DNA from: Cryptomeria japonica
Taxonomy: Eukaryota; Streptophyta; Pinopsida; Cupressales; Cupressaceae
Assembly (NCBI RefSeq): GCF_030272615.1
Contig: NC_081413.1
Span: 602,890,709 to 602,954,708, forward strand
Direction of reading: 5' to 3'
Length of the DNA stretch: 64,000 bases
The notes below the pieces were generated by a model. The model made no database searches. It had not been told where the DNA came from and saw only the letters and a list, made by a program, of their open reading frames with translations. Positions 11,111-21,998 of the stretch are shown piece after piece. Position numbers and translations under genes: made by a program. The number at the start of each line of letters is the position of its first letter. Position 1 is the first letter of the stretch.

Positions 11111-12231
11111 TGTTGAACCCAAGGGAGGATTGATAGAGGGGTTGAATTAGTCCAAACCAAAAATTAATGTATCACATAAACAATTAGTCAACAACACAAA
11201 ACCAACACATCAACACCAAGATTTTATACATGGAAAACCCAAACAAGGAAAAATCATGGTGAGCATCAACTCACAAAATATATCCACTATGTATATCATA
11301 TTACAATGAAAGAGTGTGCCTCACTGCTCTAGCCTTGTAAAGTTGATGCTAACTACAATAGGGTAAGATACAACCAATACATTTGAAAGAAGGATCTCTT
11401 GATCATGAAGTTATCCTTGAACTCTACATCAAGTGACCAACATCAACACACACAACTTTGATCTCATCTATCAACACATTGTCTCATACTTCTACCACAG
11501 TCTCAAATAGCTTGCATATCATTCGAACACAACTCTTCTTCTCTGCTCTTCACTGAATTTTGCTTTCTATATCCACATCACACTCTCTATCATACTCCTC
11601 CATCATGTCACAACTCAACCATATACATTCTTTATATACAAGATAGATCATCAAAGCTTGAACCAAGTCGGCCTGAATAAAAAATACACCTTCTTGACCA
11701 AAATCACACATGTTGATCCACTCTAAGAGAAAGAGGGGAATAAAAAACATCTTCCAAATTCCAATCCAGTGATCCACAATCACCAGAACATAACTCGACA
11801 TTCCAACATGCAACATTTCCATATAGACAATCAACTGGCCAAAACATATTCTCCAATGCAAATTACTCTTATTCGGATCTCCACACGATATAATGAGACC
11901 CATAACACATCAAATTGCCTTCTACAAAACATACTCGGACCAAAAAGTAGGATTAACACAGGATATCACATTCGAAAAATGAGACACACTACAACTTATA
12001 GCGGACACAAAGATATTTATGAACCACAAAACTAACATATCCACAATGCCAAAAACATAACCAAAAAGGCTAACAACACTAAGCAACATTAGCAACACTT
12101 CCAAAATAACCAATAGAATAACTACAACACTGATATAACAAGATATCTCTGCACCACAAACATTATGGACCAATAACTATCCAGAACAACAAGTTTGACA
12201 TCAATGACAACCTCAACAATACATACTTCCA
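11111..12231 (-). repeat. Copia 5' LTR, full length
   Basis: In plus orientation the LTR starts TGTTGAACCC just after the primer site and ends ACTTCCA, giving about 1.12 kb. The alignment with 5868-6767 is clear but visibly diverged (roughly one difference per 10-15 bases by eye), so this is an old insertion compared with elements A and B. A better start for the minus-strand LTR (TGGAAGTATG) is set by the bases shared by both copies. Confidence 0.8.
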
Positions 12232-13067
12232 TCAAAATAATGGAGCCCTCTTCTTATGAAACTCTACAAGAAGATGCTAAATTATAGAGAATATTTGAAA
12301 AGGTTGTGCTCACTCAGTTCATTTTGTCAATGAGTGGTTACAATAAACGGTACCATGCTAAAATTAGAAAACCTAACTATGAACTCTACAAATGCCCAGC
12401 CATAAACAAAAGAGATTCATAACCATTTCAACACCATATCAAGAGAACACTTCCTCAAGAATATATAATCCTACAAAAAACAAGCAAAAACACAAAAATG
12501 CATTCAAGAGACACTTGATTTTGTTGTTCCTCTATCTACCAAGATCTTGTATTTGGTTATAATTGTTCTCATATTTGTAGCACAATGCACAAGAGGCTAC
12601 AGAAGAACAAGGTTGGTTGATTGATAAAAATGATTGGAAATATGAGGATTGTTGTGATTCTCAAAAAATTAAGTATGCAAAAGACTTTGAAATAGCATTA
12701 CAACATCCAAGTTTCAATAAGCAAGAGAGAGATTTATAAGTGAGAGGGGAAATTAATTTATATGAGTCCTCATGGGAGAAATAAAGTTTTAGAAGAAATG
12801 TGGGATAAAGAAGGTGGTTGGAGATAAGCATTTGTCCCACATTTTCTAATTATATGTAATTGGTGGGGAAAGAAGGGGATAAATAGTATGAGTTAAGGCA
12901 ATGGTGAAGGTTCATGAATTTATGTAAAAATATTTTAATAATTTAGGTAGATTAATGTATTAATTATAGAAGAAATATATTAATCAATTAAATTAAATAG
13001 ATAATAATATCCATTTAATAAAATAGAAGAATTGTGATAGATATGAGGACAAATTTATGTGTCTACA
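12232..13067 (-). mobile_element. LTR-like scrap, probably Tat-family
   Basis: The right end reads TGTGTCTACA, so the minus strand would begin TGTAGACACATAAA. That parallels the TGTAGACACCTAAA start of element C LTRs and the relic at 5867. The last 300 bases are AT-rich with 'ccatttaataaaatagaagaattgtg', which resembles 'tttaataaaatagaagaatgtgg' at 5740. The left part (12232-12700) has no match I can support. No gene is visible. Confidence 0.45.
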
Positions 13068-13131
13068 CAAACAACTCTCTATTAAGTTATATAGTTCTTA
13101 GGAGAATTTGTGAGTCACTATATGAAGCTTA

Positions 13132-14420
13132 ATGTTTGAGGTTACTCTGGAGCTGATAGGCGAGGTGATTGGTTTGAGCTATAGAGGTCAAGATATCACT
13201 ACAAGGAGAAACAAAGATTACAAGGAATCTATGGACAATTTATTCAAAAGAAAAAAGAAAATTAAAAGGTGTCACAATGGTTACAAGATAACTAAGCTAC
13301 CTCCTCTTTGGGACCAAGTGAGTTTCTATGTCATGAAATACTTTACTATAGAAGGGAGGTTTACTACGGTCCACAAATATCATTTCCCCCTATTAAACCA
13401 CATTAAACACATGTGGTGAAAAAATAAGTTCTCCCTTATACTTTCTCTCATTAATTTAAAATTCTTTTGATGATGGATTTAATCCTCCTCTCCACCAAGG
13501 TCTCTTAATGTACATTTGTAATTTCTAGTTATCTATTTCGCCCCAACCTTTCCCCACTAGCTCCAGTTCTATCACTTTAGACCATGTGCTTTTAAAACCT
13601 TAAAACTTGATAATAAACAAGCTGGTAAAGGAAAGAAAAATTCTCCCAACCCTTTTGTGGGGGCTGGATTCCCATGTGATTCCAAATATCCTTCTATTTT
13701 ATGTTGAGCTTCTTAAAGCTACCCCAAATAAGAGGAAAACCCAATCACCTAATGTTGTGTCCCCTCCTAAGAAATTTAAAAGGGATTTGAAAAACCTCAA
13801 CCCTCATTTTATTGTGGAAATAAGAGAAGACAACAAATAACAAACTAATAAGGGAAACTTGATAAGGTTATTAATGATGGCACTCAGGGTGGTCATAGAT
13901 TGACAAGAATTGCTCAGAAGGCTAATGTTGAAAAACACATTGATAAGGTGGAAACTGAAGGCATCAAGGATGATTAAAAATAGGAGCAAACTAAAAAGGA
14001 AGATGTTGTTAGTAAAGAAGATGAGGACAATGGTGAAGAAAAAAGAGATGAGGACAAGAAAGATGAAGATGATAATAGGATTATGCATGAGGCTAGGGAT
14101 ATGATGGAGAATCAAGACACTAGATACCGGTCAACTTGAAAGAATGAAAATAGGGAGAACAATATGATTCTCTCTTTGAAGAATCAAGTTGAGAAGATAC
14201 AAAACTAGGTGAATGCTCTTGAGGAGAGGTTGGACAAAAGGAATAATGAAAAGTTTAGCAAAATAGAACAAGGCCTCAATACTATCATTGATATTACCAA
14301 TGGTATAATGAACAAAGCACTCATGCAAGTTGTCCTAGTGAGCTCCAAGATCAAAAAATAGAGGAAAAAATAGGACATAGATGTTGGTCAAGACAAGAAT
14401 GAGGATAGTGATCTATGACT
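13132..14420 (+). pseudogene. Decayed TE accessory ORF (plant transposon-protein type) with coiled coil
   Basis: The first part (13132-13417) reads FEVTLELIGEVIGL, then PPLWDQVSFYVMKYFTIEGR and YHFPLLNHIKHMW. This pattern (ITPELI...GLP...G...W..V....Y.T.EGR......H..LL.H) recalls the plant TE-associated accessory proteins found in many retroelements. I infer that family from memory of the pattern and cannot confirm it. After stops and frame changes a charged region follows (KEDVVSKEDEDNGEEKRDED) and then a helical heptad-like segment (ILSLKNQVEKIQ, NALEERLDKR) ending near 14330. A comparable domain occurs in the accessory frame at 62 kb. It is not a working gene: at least eight stops fall in the region. 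Confidence 0.4.
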
Positions 14421-15780
14421 AACAAAGAATGTTGGGGTGACTCCTTGGACTCCCTCAGGGCTAACTGGAACCTCATCAAATGATGTTGCCATTGTGTGTT
14501 GATGTCCTAGTTTGTTGTTTTTCCTTAGTACTATTTTTTATTTGTTGCTTTATGGTTGGTTTGCATGCCTTTATATCACAAAAATATTGCTCTTAATATT
14601 TTGGTACTTTGATAAGTGTTGTTTAGACTTTGGTTCTCTGGTTGAGGATTAGTTGTGAGGCTTTTTTGGCTCACCTTTCCTTGGTTTTGTTGTTTCTCGA
14701 GATTAGGGCACTTTCCTTCTTTAATAATAAAAAACAAAAAGTGTTTTTGGTCAACTTGTGTGAATATTGTATATGTGGAAAGTAAATTTATGTTAATTTT
14801 TTCTCAAGCTATAGTATATAGATCATCATGTATATGAAAAAGGAGGCTATGATGAGGAGGAAATAAAAGGTCAAAAGTGACCACTTTTTTTTTGTCAAAT
14901 CAATACAAGTGATCATTATGCAGAAATGTGTGAGAGCTCCTCTCAAAATGATTCAAGACCACATCATGTTTGCTCCTCTCCTTTATTTGAAAGAGGGGAA
15001 ATAGATCCTAAAGCCTCCATTGCATCTTTTAGTTTATTGCTAGTTTCTTTAGCCTAGCTTTTCCTTTTACATCTCTCTTTATATTAATAAACTATTTAGG
15101 GTGTACTCCACCTTTTACCAAAAAGAACTTGAACTTTTTTGTGTAATTTGGAATGCTTACACTGAAAATTTAAAGATATTATCTAGGAAAACAAATTGTG
15201 GTGGTTAAATATAATTGTTAAACTACTAAGGCTTTTAAAACAGGTCAAGATTGAGAATGTTTAACATAAGGGCCAATAAAAATGGTCTTATTTTTTCCAC
15301 TAAAATATAACATAGCATCTAGCATTTCAATTATTTTAGTTTGTTAACATTTTTTGTAAATCAATTGATGAAAGATAATGGGTAGAGTATGTACTTTAAG
15401 TTATGTATTTTTATTGAATTCTTGTTATAAGTTTTTAAGTGAATGCATCTTGAAAATTTGGTCATTGAGCACATGTATCACATAACTTCCACATGAATAA
15501 TAAAATTTAAAATAACTAAAGTTCGATAATATGAAAAGAATGAAGCCTAAAACAATTACATTTTTTTTCAAATTTGGATAAATGAAAAAATATTATAGAC
15601 ATTTGAGACACATGAATACACCATTAGTATATAAATATAAATAAATAATTTAATTTATTCAAATTATAGAAAAATATATGATTATAAATTTTCTTTAGAA
15701 TGTGAATAGTGCAATAAGAATTATAACAAAAAAGTATACTTAAATTTGATTAAATTATTCAATATGTTTTCGATATAAGA
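14421..15780. other. No gene seen; AT-rich spacer
   Basis: Short frames only, with no conserved residues. The stretch contains T-rich tracts near 14520-14900 and becomes strongly AT-rich from 15150. It lies just beyond the 3' end of the minus-strand LINE; no clear poly(A) tail of that LINE is visible. Confidence 0.5.
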
Positions 15781-16075
15781 AACTTGGATGAGGGACCAAG
15801 AACCCAAAAAAGAAAAGGGCAAAGCCTGGGAATAATACAAAACTAGACTAGGCATATACAACCAACCCAATCAAGACACTTACAAAACAATTGTCTAAGC
15901 AGGGTTGCATAACAAAAACCAAAGAGAGGTTGAAGTAGAAACCTACATCAAACCACAGAATTTGTCAGACAAACAATAGAATTCTAAGAACAGGACAACA
16001 ACCAAGGGGTCAATTCACCCACAAAATTCCAATCAATCAGTAGCAAGACAATTACCATAGGATCAATAGGAAAAT

Positions 16076-16560
16076 GTTATTTGATGTTGTTTTGCATCAA
16101 TCTGAGCACTTTTGAGGGGAAATTTTCCTTCCATCTAAAACCAATAATGCCTTCATCTTCTAGACCAATCTCATGATTAGCTACCCAATATACCACTTTG
16201 TTGTCATCTCTCTTAATATGAGAAAATTTGACATTGTTGAATCCTCAAGCTATGTATTTGTAGTCTTCGATCAACCAATATAACCTCCAATTCTTGTAGC
16301 AACAACCATTTTGAATACCTTTGACAACTTTGGAATCATCCTCCACCCAAACATCCTTCCATTGTTCCTTACTAGCAATTTGGAAACCTTTCCATAAAGC
16401 TCTATCTTTTAAAGTATTATTAGAGTTTATCCCATAATGAGAAGCATAAATACCCAGAGTTTGTCCTCTATGATCCTTAAACACCCCTCCACCTATAGCC
16501 CTACCAAGATTTCCTTTAACAACCCCATAAAAATTGAGTTTAATCTAGCCCTATTCAGGA
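16076..16560 (-). pseudogene. LINE ORF2 C-terminal RNase H remnant
   Basis: The open stretch reads GVFKDHRGQTLGIYASHYG, NSNNTLKDRALWKGFQIA and VEDDSKVVKGIQ, then after one stop FSHIKRDDNKVVYWVANHE. These match the plant LINE RNase H pattern: G...D..G, TNN.AE..AL..GL, EGDS..V, H..R..N..AD..A. The E of the AE motif is changed (KDRAL), while the DS Asp is kept. It would remove template RNA after target-primed reverse transcription. Confidence 0.8.
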
Positions 16561-17599
16561 TGAGTCCACTTGCTCATAACCCTCTTAGCTTCCTTTATAT
16601 CATCCATATGACTCTTCCTTCTTAATCGGATCTAAAACTAGGCCCATTATTTGCCCAATCCAATTCTTCCTCACTCACTTCCCAATCATCTCTATTGTGC
16701 ACCTTCCCCAATTCAAAAATCTCCTCGTATTAAAAATTCATCCTATTACATTCAAGCCAAAGATTCCATACTAAAATCTTGGGGACCTTCGAAATGAATT
16801 TCAATCCCAGGCCTTTGATCTTGAGTATCCAACTTTCTAACAAACTTGATAGCTTCTAAGGAGTCACCTAATAAATCCCCCACTTGGTAATCAATCTACA
16901 CCAAATATCCCTAGCAACCTCACAATGAATGAATAAATAATTGTTATCCTCACAACCAACCTTGCACATCATACATCTAGATGCCCCAGGTCTGTCCATC
17001 AACATCAACTTGTCCCAATTCTAAGCATGTTTTTTTCTAAGCAATCCAAAGGAAAGAGTTGGCCTTAGGGAGTCCCTTATTAAACCAAATTCTCTTCAAC
17101 ACTATTGAGATAATAGAATTTCCTTGAAAAAACAAAAACTTTTAAGTGGAGTTAGTCGATCCCCACTAACTTTTGACAAAATTTTATCTTTTGAGCCAAT
17201 GATAGGCCATTTGAACAACTTCCCCTAAATTTCCTTCCACCTCTCCCTCTAGTCTCCTCTGAGAAGATCAAGAGTAATCCAATGCCACTGCCTCATTTTC
17301 TCAAACCTATGTTGCATGACCATAGAACCCACACTAGGCTCCAAAACTATAGCTAGAGAACAAAAAATGTGAAACTTCCTAAGAACCTTCTCCTCAAGAT
17401 AAAAATATCTCCAAAAGGAACTTTATCTCCTCTACCAACTTTCCATATAGTTTTTGATCTAATCTGATCACAACAACTGTGCATAAGATCCCAAATACTA
17501 GATCCCTTTGGCAAGACAATAGAGTTATCAAGGAGGTACTCATGAAAATTTTATAAATATTTGGCTTGCAAGACTCTGCTCCACAGGCTATCCTTTTCC

Positions 17600-18130
17600 T
17601 CATAGACATGCAAAGCTATCTTGGCACCCATATTCATTTTCGTTGAGATTCTTGAAACCATCTCCACTCATGCATTTAGTATTACACACATCCTCCCATT
17701 TAACTAAATTGAATTTAAGAACTTCATTTGTACCTCTCCAAAGAAAAATCCTTTGAGCGGCCTTGAGCACCCTAGTGACCTTATTGGGAATCTAGAAAGA
17801 AGCCATCATGTATATAGGAATGGAATCAATAGAATCCTTGATGAGAGTAATCCTACCAACTAGAGAAAGAAACTTCTCTTTCCAAGATGCAACTTTAACT
17901 TGAACCTTATCTACCACTTTTCTCCATTCAAATTTTAAAGTTCTCTTATCGACTAAGGGCAACCCCAAGTATGAGATAGGAAGATAATCAATATCAAACC
18001 CCAAAATCCTTTGAATATATGAATAATCTACATAATAATATTTCAAAAGAAGATCTGAGACTTACTAGTGTTGACCATTTGTCCAACCGACAACTCCTAA
18101 TCCCAAGAAGCATTTTTTTTATTCCTTTTG
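17600..18130 (-). pseudogene. LINE RT C-terminal remnant
   Basis: The segment starts with SVGQMVNTSKSQIFF, recalling the 'SGQ.IN..KS' element just after the RT palm. It continues with YLPISYLGLPLVDKRTLKFE and WKEKFLSLVGRITLIKDSID, both standard in plant LINE RT. The upstream catalytic part (FRPIS, KAYD, YADD-type) cannot be found between 18.13 and 18.33 kb. That interval instead holds about 200 bases of unrecognised sequence, so the core was deleted. Confidence 0.8.
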
Positions 18131-18329
18131 TCTCCCTAGTTGTAGTTGGGTTCAATTATTTTAAAGAACTTTTGGGTGTGAATATAGAGTTAATTTGTAA
18201 GTATATAAGGATATGTTGAGCAACATTTTGACCATGGTTGATGAGGCTATGAATAAGAGTTTGTTGGCTCCATTCTCAATTAAGGAAATCGGGTTTGCTA
18301 AAGTTGGTGGATCATAAGGATCTTATTCA

Positions 18330-19420
18330 ATTGTCTCCTAAAGTTGGTAGCTAAATGGAAGAGCTTAAAATCACTATCTCTAGCATTCAACCAATTTGTT
18401 CTTGACTTTTGGAACAAAAACATCTCCTCCATTCTCAGTATTCTTCCCAACAAATCAAGCTTGCCAATCTTAGTTATTTTTGAGCTCTAAGGTTAAACAA
18501 TTCTCAACTAATTATTTCTAAATAATATTTAATTCATCCTCAACCCTTCTCTAATTTGAAAAAAGATCTCCCATAGCCTTCTTATTCCACACTCTAGCCA
18601 ATTTTCTAGTCTCTCTAAATTTATTACTACAAATCTCTCATTCCCCTTAACATCCATGCTTCAGAGAGCCTTCCAAAGCCCTCTGAAAATCGGGATGTCC
18701 ATACCAAAAATATTCCATTTTGAAAGGGATCTCTAAAGGCTTTTGGTTTAGGTTGACATTGAGAGGAATCAACTAATGATCTAAGTCTCTAAGTTGCAAG
18801 ACTTTTGAAACAAAGCTTATAGTCAGCAATAACCACTCTAAATTCACAACAAACATGTCCAATATGAAGAGAATACTCTCATCTCCAACCCTTCTATTAC
18901 TCCATGTAAACCATACCAATTTAGGAATAACATTAGCCAAGGAAAGATCATCACATAATTCTCTAAATTCAATAGAGCTAGAGGAGCCAAAGAGCCTACC
19001 ACCTTTATTCTCCTTGGGGAAAATGATAGCATTCAATTTGCCTCTAACCACCCAATTTTCCTCTGAAATGGTCTCCCTAAAAGCTTTCAATCTATCCCAA
19101 CATAACTTCCTTTCTTTGTCCACACTAGAACTAGGTGGATATTACTAAGGACCACATTATTAGGTCCTTAAATATCTTTTAGCTTTATAGATAAATAGTG
19201 ATTAGATTCATCAATTGGCACCCCTAAGAACCTAAATTTATTCCACACCATTGCCAGATCACTAGTAGTGTGAATGACGTCCATTGTTATCCCTTCCCCA
19301 TTTTTTCAAAGCCTCATAATCATCTTAGTTATAGAAGTAGAATCAACTTTACTTTCCTGCAATAACATCACCTTCGAGCCTTCAACCTCCACCAACCACT
19401 TAAACAGACGATATTTATAA
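18330..19420 (-). pseudogene. LINE endonuclease and linker remnant
   Basis: Minus-strand reading gives an N-terminal piece with LLQESK, the catalytic Glu block of AP-type endonuclease. Next come CWDRLKAF, VVRGKLNAIIFPKENKGGR (for the usual GGDFNAI) and LVWFTWSNRR. The linker follows: MEYFWYGHPDFQRALEGSL, WNKKAMGDLF, and FQKSRTNWLNARDSDFKLFH with a final RR..N. The catalytic Asp of the GDFNAI block is lost. The endonuclease would nick chromosomal DNA to prime LINE copying. Confidence 0.75.
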
Positions 19421-19562
19421 AGGACATTTAGGGTGCATATTCCAACTTAAAATATTTATTTCTTATGTGACTTAAGAGGTGCTCACCTCCCTTGTTAACA
19501 TACTTATTAAAAGTATCTTATGTGTCTTTCCATATATCCACTTGAGCATTATGCTTCAATTT

Positions 19563-19567
19563 ACTAG
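19563..19567. repeat. Left target-site duplication of element A
   Basis: ACTAG directly precedes the 5' LTR and is repeated directly after the 3' LTR at 27383-27387, marking a 5-bp staggered integration into the LINE. Confidence 0.9.
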
Positions 19568-19740
19568 TGTAGCATCCTAAAATTGTGACACTTGCAATTT
19601 CGACCGCATTTGGGTCTTCACGATGGCGACGCAACACTAAACCTGAATGGAGACCCCGAAACTTGTCCATGACATCAAAAACTGCATTTTTTAGCACCCT
19701 GGCCTGATCCTCCTTGCACCCTATTGTCCCTGGAGGTGGG

Positions 19741-19832
19741 ACCATGGCACCCAGCGCCCTGGTCCTTCAGGACTAGGGCGCCTAGTGCCCTGGTCCCCCA
19801 GGACCATGGCGCCCAGCGCCCTGGTCCCTGGC
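19741..19832 (+). repeat. 31-bp GC-rich minisatellite, three units
   Basis: Units begin ACCATGGCACCCAGCG, ACTAGGGCGCCTAGTG and ACCATGGCGCCCAGCG, each followed by CCCTGGTCC. The 3' LTR has only the last unit, which accounts for the 62-bp length difference between the two LTRs. Confidence 0.85.
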
Positions 19833-19950
19833 CCTATTTTGGGCCCGGTCTCTTTTGGGGCCTCGGGTCTTTAAGTTTGCAATTTGGGAAATATTGTTTC
19901 CTGGTCGGCCCAAGGTTGGAAAAATCAGTCTTTCAACCCTAATTGACAAG

Positions 19951-19958
19951 TATATAAA
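19951..19958 (+). promoter_or_regulatory. Element A LTR TATA box (5' copy)
   Basis: TATATAAA stands in the middle of the LTR with otherwise GC-balanced flanks, and the same string is conserved at 26515-26522 in the 3' LTR. Transcription would start a few tens of bases later, near the 'gagagaggagga' stretch. Confidence 0.6.
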
Positions 19959-20818
19959 CTACATTTCCTCTCCCATTTGAGAGAGGAGGACATATGTGTA
20001 CAAGAGGTGAAAGCGCTAGGCAAACATTCAAGCATTCAAGCATTCAAGCATTCCTTCAAGCAATTGATCATTCTAAGTCTCCATTCAAGGCTAAGTGTTG
20101 CATTCAAGACAAGGATTCAACCATTGAAGAGGAGATCACATACAACATACAACATACAACAACATTTACACCTTCGCATGCAAGAATACAAACATTCTTA
20201 CAACAAGGTATCAAGTACTTGTTTACATTACAATCATTTACATTTACAGCATTTCTCATTTCTTGGTTAATTCCAAAACTGGGGTTTGACCTAAGGGCAA
20301 ACCCCTAATCCCTAACCCCCCAATCATCTTCGCTTTTCTGTGTGTAGGTTGCAGGTACGTGGCTGTAATTGAAGATCTGGAATCCTTGTGCAGAGACGGA
20401 CAGATCCCCCTTCGTTTCGTGGATTTTTCGAAGGACCGTGTGCATGCCGGGCGCCATCGTCCCGTCAACTTTCGCTCAAATTTGCAGGACAGCTCCGTCT
20501 CAATATTTTACTGCTAATTCCAGGTCCGCAGCTTCATCCTATATTCCTATCTCTGTTTATAAGTGAATCTTTCTCACTTTTCATGCATTCCTAGCTTAAT
20601 CTTTCTATCTACAATCTTTACAAAAGAGGGTAGCCTTGATGTCTTAACCCTTGAAACTCATTTAGAATCCAATCTTGCATTGTGTGGGATTGGATCTTGT
20701 GGGTTTCAACCCCTCTTTTGAATGTAAAGTCCCTCCTAAGTGAAAACCGTCAATCCTAGTGCCCCCCTTTCTCCTTGGAGTGGGGGAGAACACCTAGGGT
20801 TCGATTTTCCGCTTTACA

Positions 20819-21998
20819 TTTTGGTGAACCTGACGTGAACATCCTTTCTGATTATTCATGGTTAGATCTAAAAAATTTGCTTCCTTAATTACATTTTCAT
20901 GTTTGATCTTTTGCAAATTTTAGAGGTTAATTGCATAAAACCCTAAAATTTTCTTTTTAGTAATTGAGCTTGTGAAATGTTTAATTGTTAATGCTTGTTT
21001 CAGATCTACCCTTCTATTGCAAATTATCAATTCATATTTGTGCTTTAATTCTGAAAATTAAGTGGTTAAATGTCAAAACCCTAATTTTTAAAACCTTCTT
21101 GATTCAACCTTTGACTGATAATTTCACTGATCAAAACATCTCCAAATCGGCTGTAACTTTGGATTCCGCAACAAAATCATAATATCTTTCATCGCTGAAA
21201 ATTTGGAAAAAAGTTGCGAGGACCGTGTGCACCCCGAGCGCCATCGTCCCCGACATTTTTTCCGAAATTTCGGGAGTTAGATCTTACTGTATTTTTCTGC
21301 TAAAATCCAGAATTTTGGCTGATTTTATCAATTCTAACACTTTCAAAATTAAAGTCAAAGTTGGTCTAGCGATTGCTTGGATTAAGGCTTCTAATCATTC
21401 AAAAATTGTTGGAACTGAAATTCATGTCAAAATTGTGTTTCTTACTATCCTAAATCTGAAAAGTGTGTTGGCATTCATTCGAAATTTCAGTGCTTTATTC
21501 AAATTTTTGCAGTTTGTGACTTTTGAAATTAGATGTTTAATTACAACAACCTTGATTTCCACTTTCAAAATTGAATTTTGCGTGAAATTGAGTCAACTTT
21601 TAAATTTCAAAACTTGCATTGCTTTTGGTATTTCCTCAAAAATCATAAAATTCAAAATTTCAGTTTCCCTCTCTTTTTCAAAATTCAAATTTTGCATTTT
21701 TCGACAATCTTGGTAGGGTTCAATTTTGAGATTGCAACTCTAATTTGGCCTATCTACAGATCATAAAATCACTCAATTTTTTCAGGTTAGCTTTAAAATC
21801 ATCATAACTTTCATCCCTGCAAATTTCGAAAAAAGTTGCGAGGACCGTGTGCACCCCGAGCGCCACAGTCCCTGACATTTTTTCTGAAATTTCGGGAGAT
21901 TGTCGTGATTGTATTTAACAGCTTAAATCTAGGAGATTGGCTGATTTTACTGAAATTTGCTACCTCTAAATTCAAAATCTTCTCTCTCTCTTTAGTGC
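20819..21998 (+). other. Element A primer-site zone and untranslated leader
   Basis: Three bases after the LTR comes TGGTGAACCTGACGTGAAC, placed like a primer-binding site and starting with the obligatory TGG; I cannot assign the tRNA. The leader holds two copies of a block of about 120 bases (around 21180-21300 and 21798-21918, offset 618). The block contains AAAAAAGTTGCGAGGACCGTGTGCACCCCGAGCGCC-like text, whose GC-rich core also sits in each LTR. No gene is visible. Confidence 0.65.

Larger units (their letters stand above)
5868..12231 (-). mobile_element. Ty1/copia retrotransposon, decayed, left LTR truncated
   Basis: The element is read on the minus strand: 5' LTR, an initiator-Met-type primer site, gag with a zinc knuckle, protease trace, GAG-pre-integrase, integrase, RT and RNase H, then a polypurine-like zone and the 3' LTR. 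This gene order (integrase before RT) defines Ty1/copia. The wording of the RT and RNase H motifs suggests the Tork/SIRE group. All coding parts are interrupted. The 3' LTR lacks about 240 bases at its outer end, where the gypsy relic abuts, so the target duplication cannot be checked. Confidence 0.85.
15781..19562 (-). mobile_element. Plant LINE, ORF2 portion (continues at 27388)
   Basis: Read on the minus strand this holds, in order, an AP-endonuclease fragment, the endonuclease-RT linker, the C-terminal part of RT, a degraded zinc-binding or thumb region and a C-terminal RNase H domain. That order is typical of plant L1-type LINEs. The upstream ORF1 of the same element lies at 27.4-28.7 kb, on the far side of element A, which inserted at ACTAG (19563). 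The RT core with its catalytic motifs is missing, and stops are frequent throughout. Confidence 0.8.
19568..20818 (+). repeat. Element A 5' LTR
   Basis: It starts TGTAGCATCC and ends CGCTTTACA. It carries three copies of a GC-rich 31-bp unit near 19740-19832 where the other LTR has one. A TATA-like TATATAAA lies at 19951. Confidence 0.93.

Noticed and set aside
20388-20594. Small frames repeated at 26952-27158 as a possible duplicated gene
   Set aside because: They are the same part of the two LTRs of element A; the duplication is that of the LTRs.
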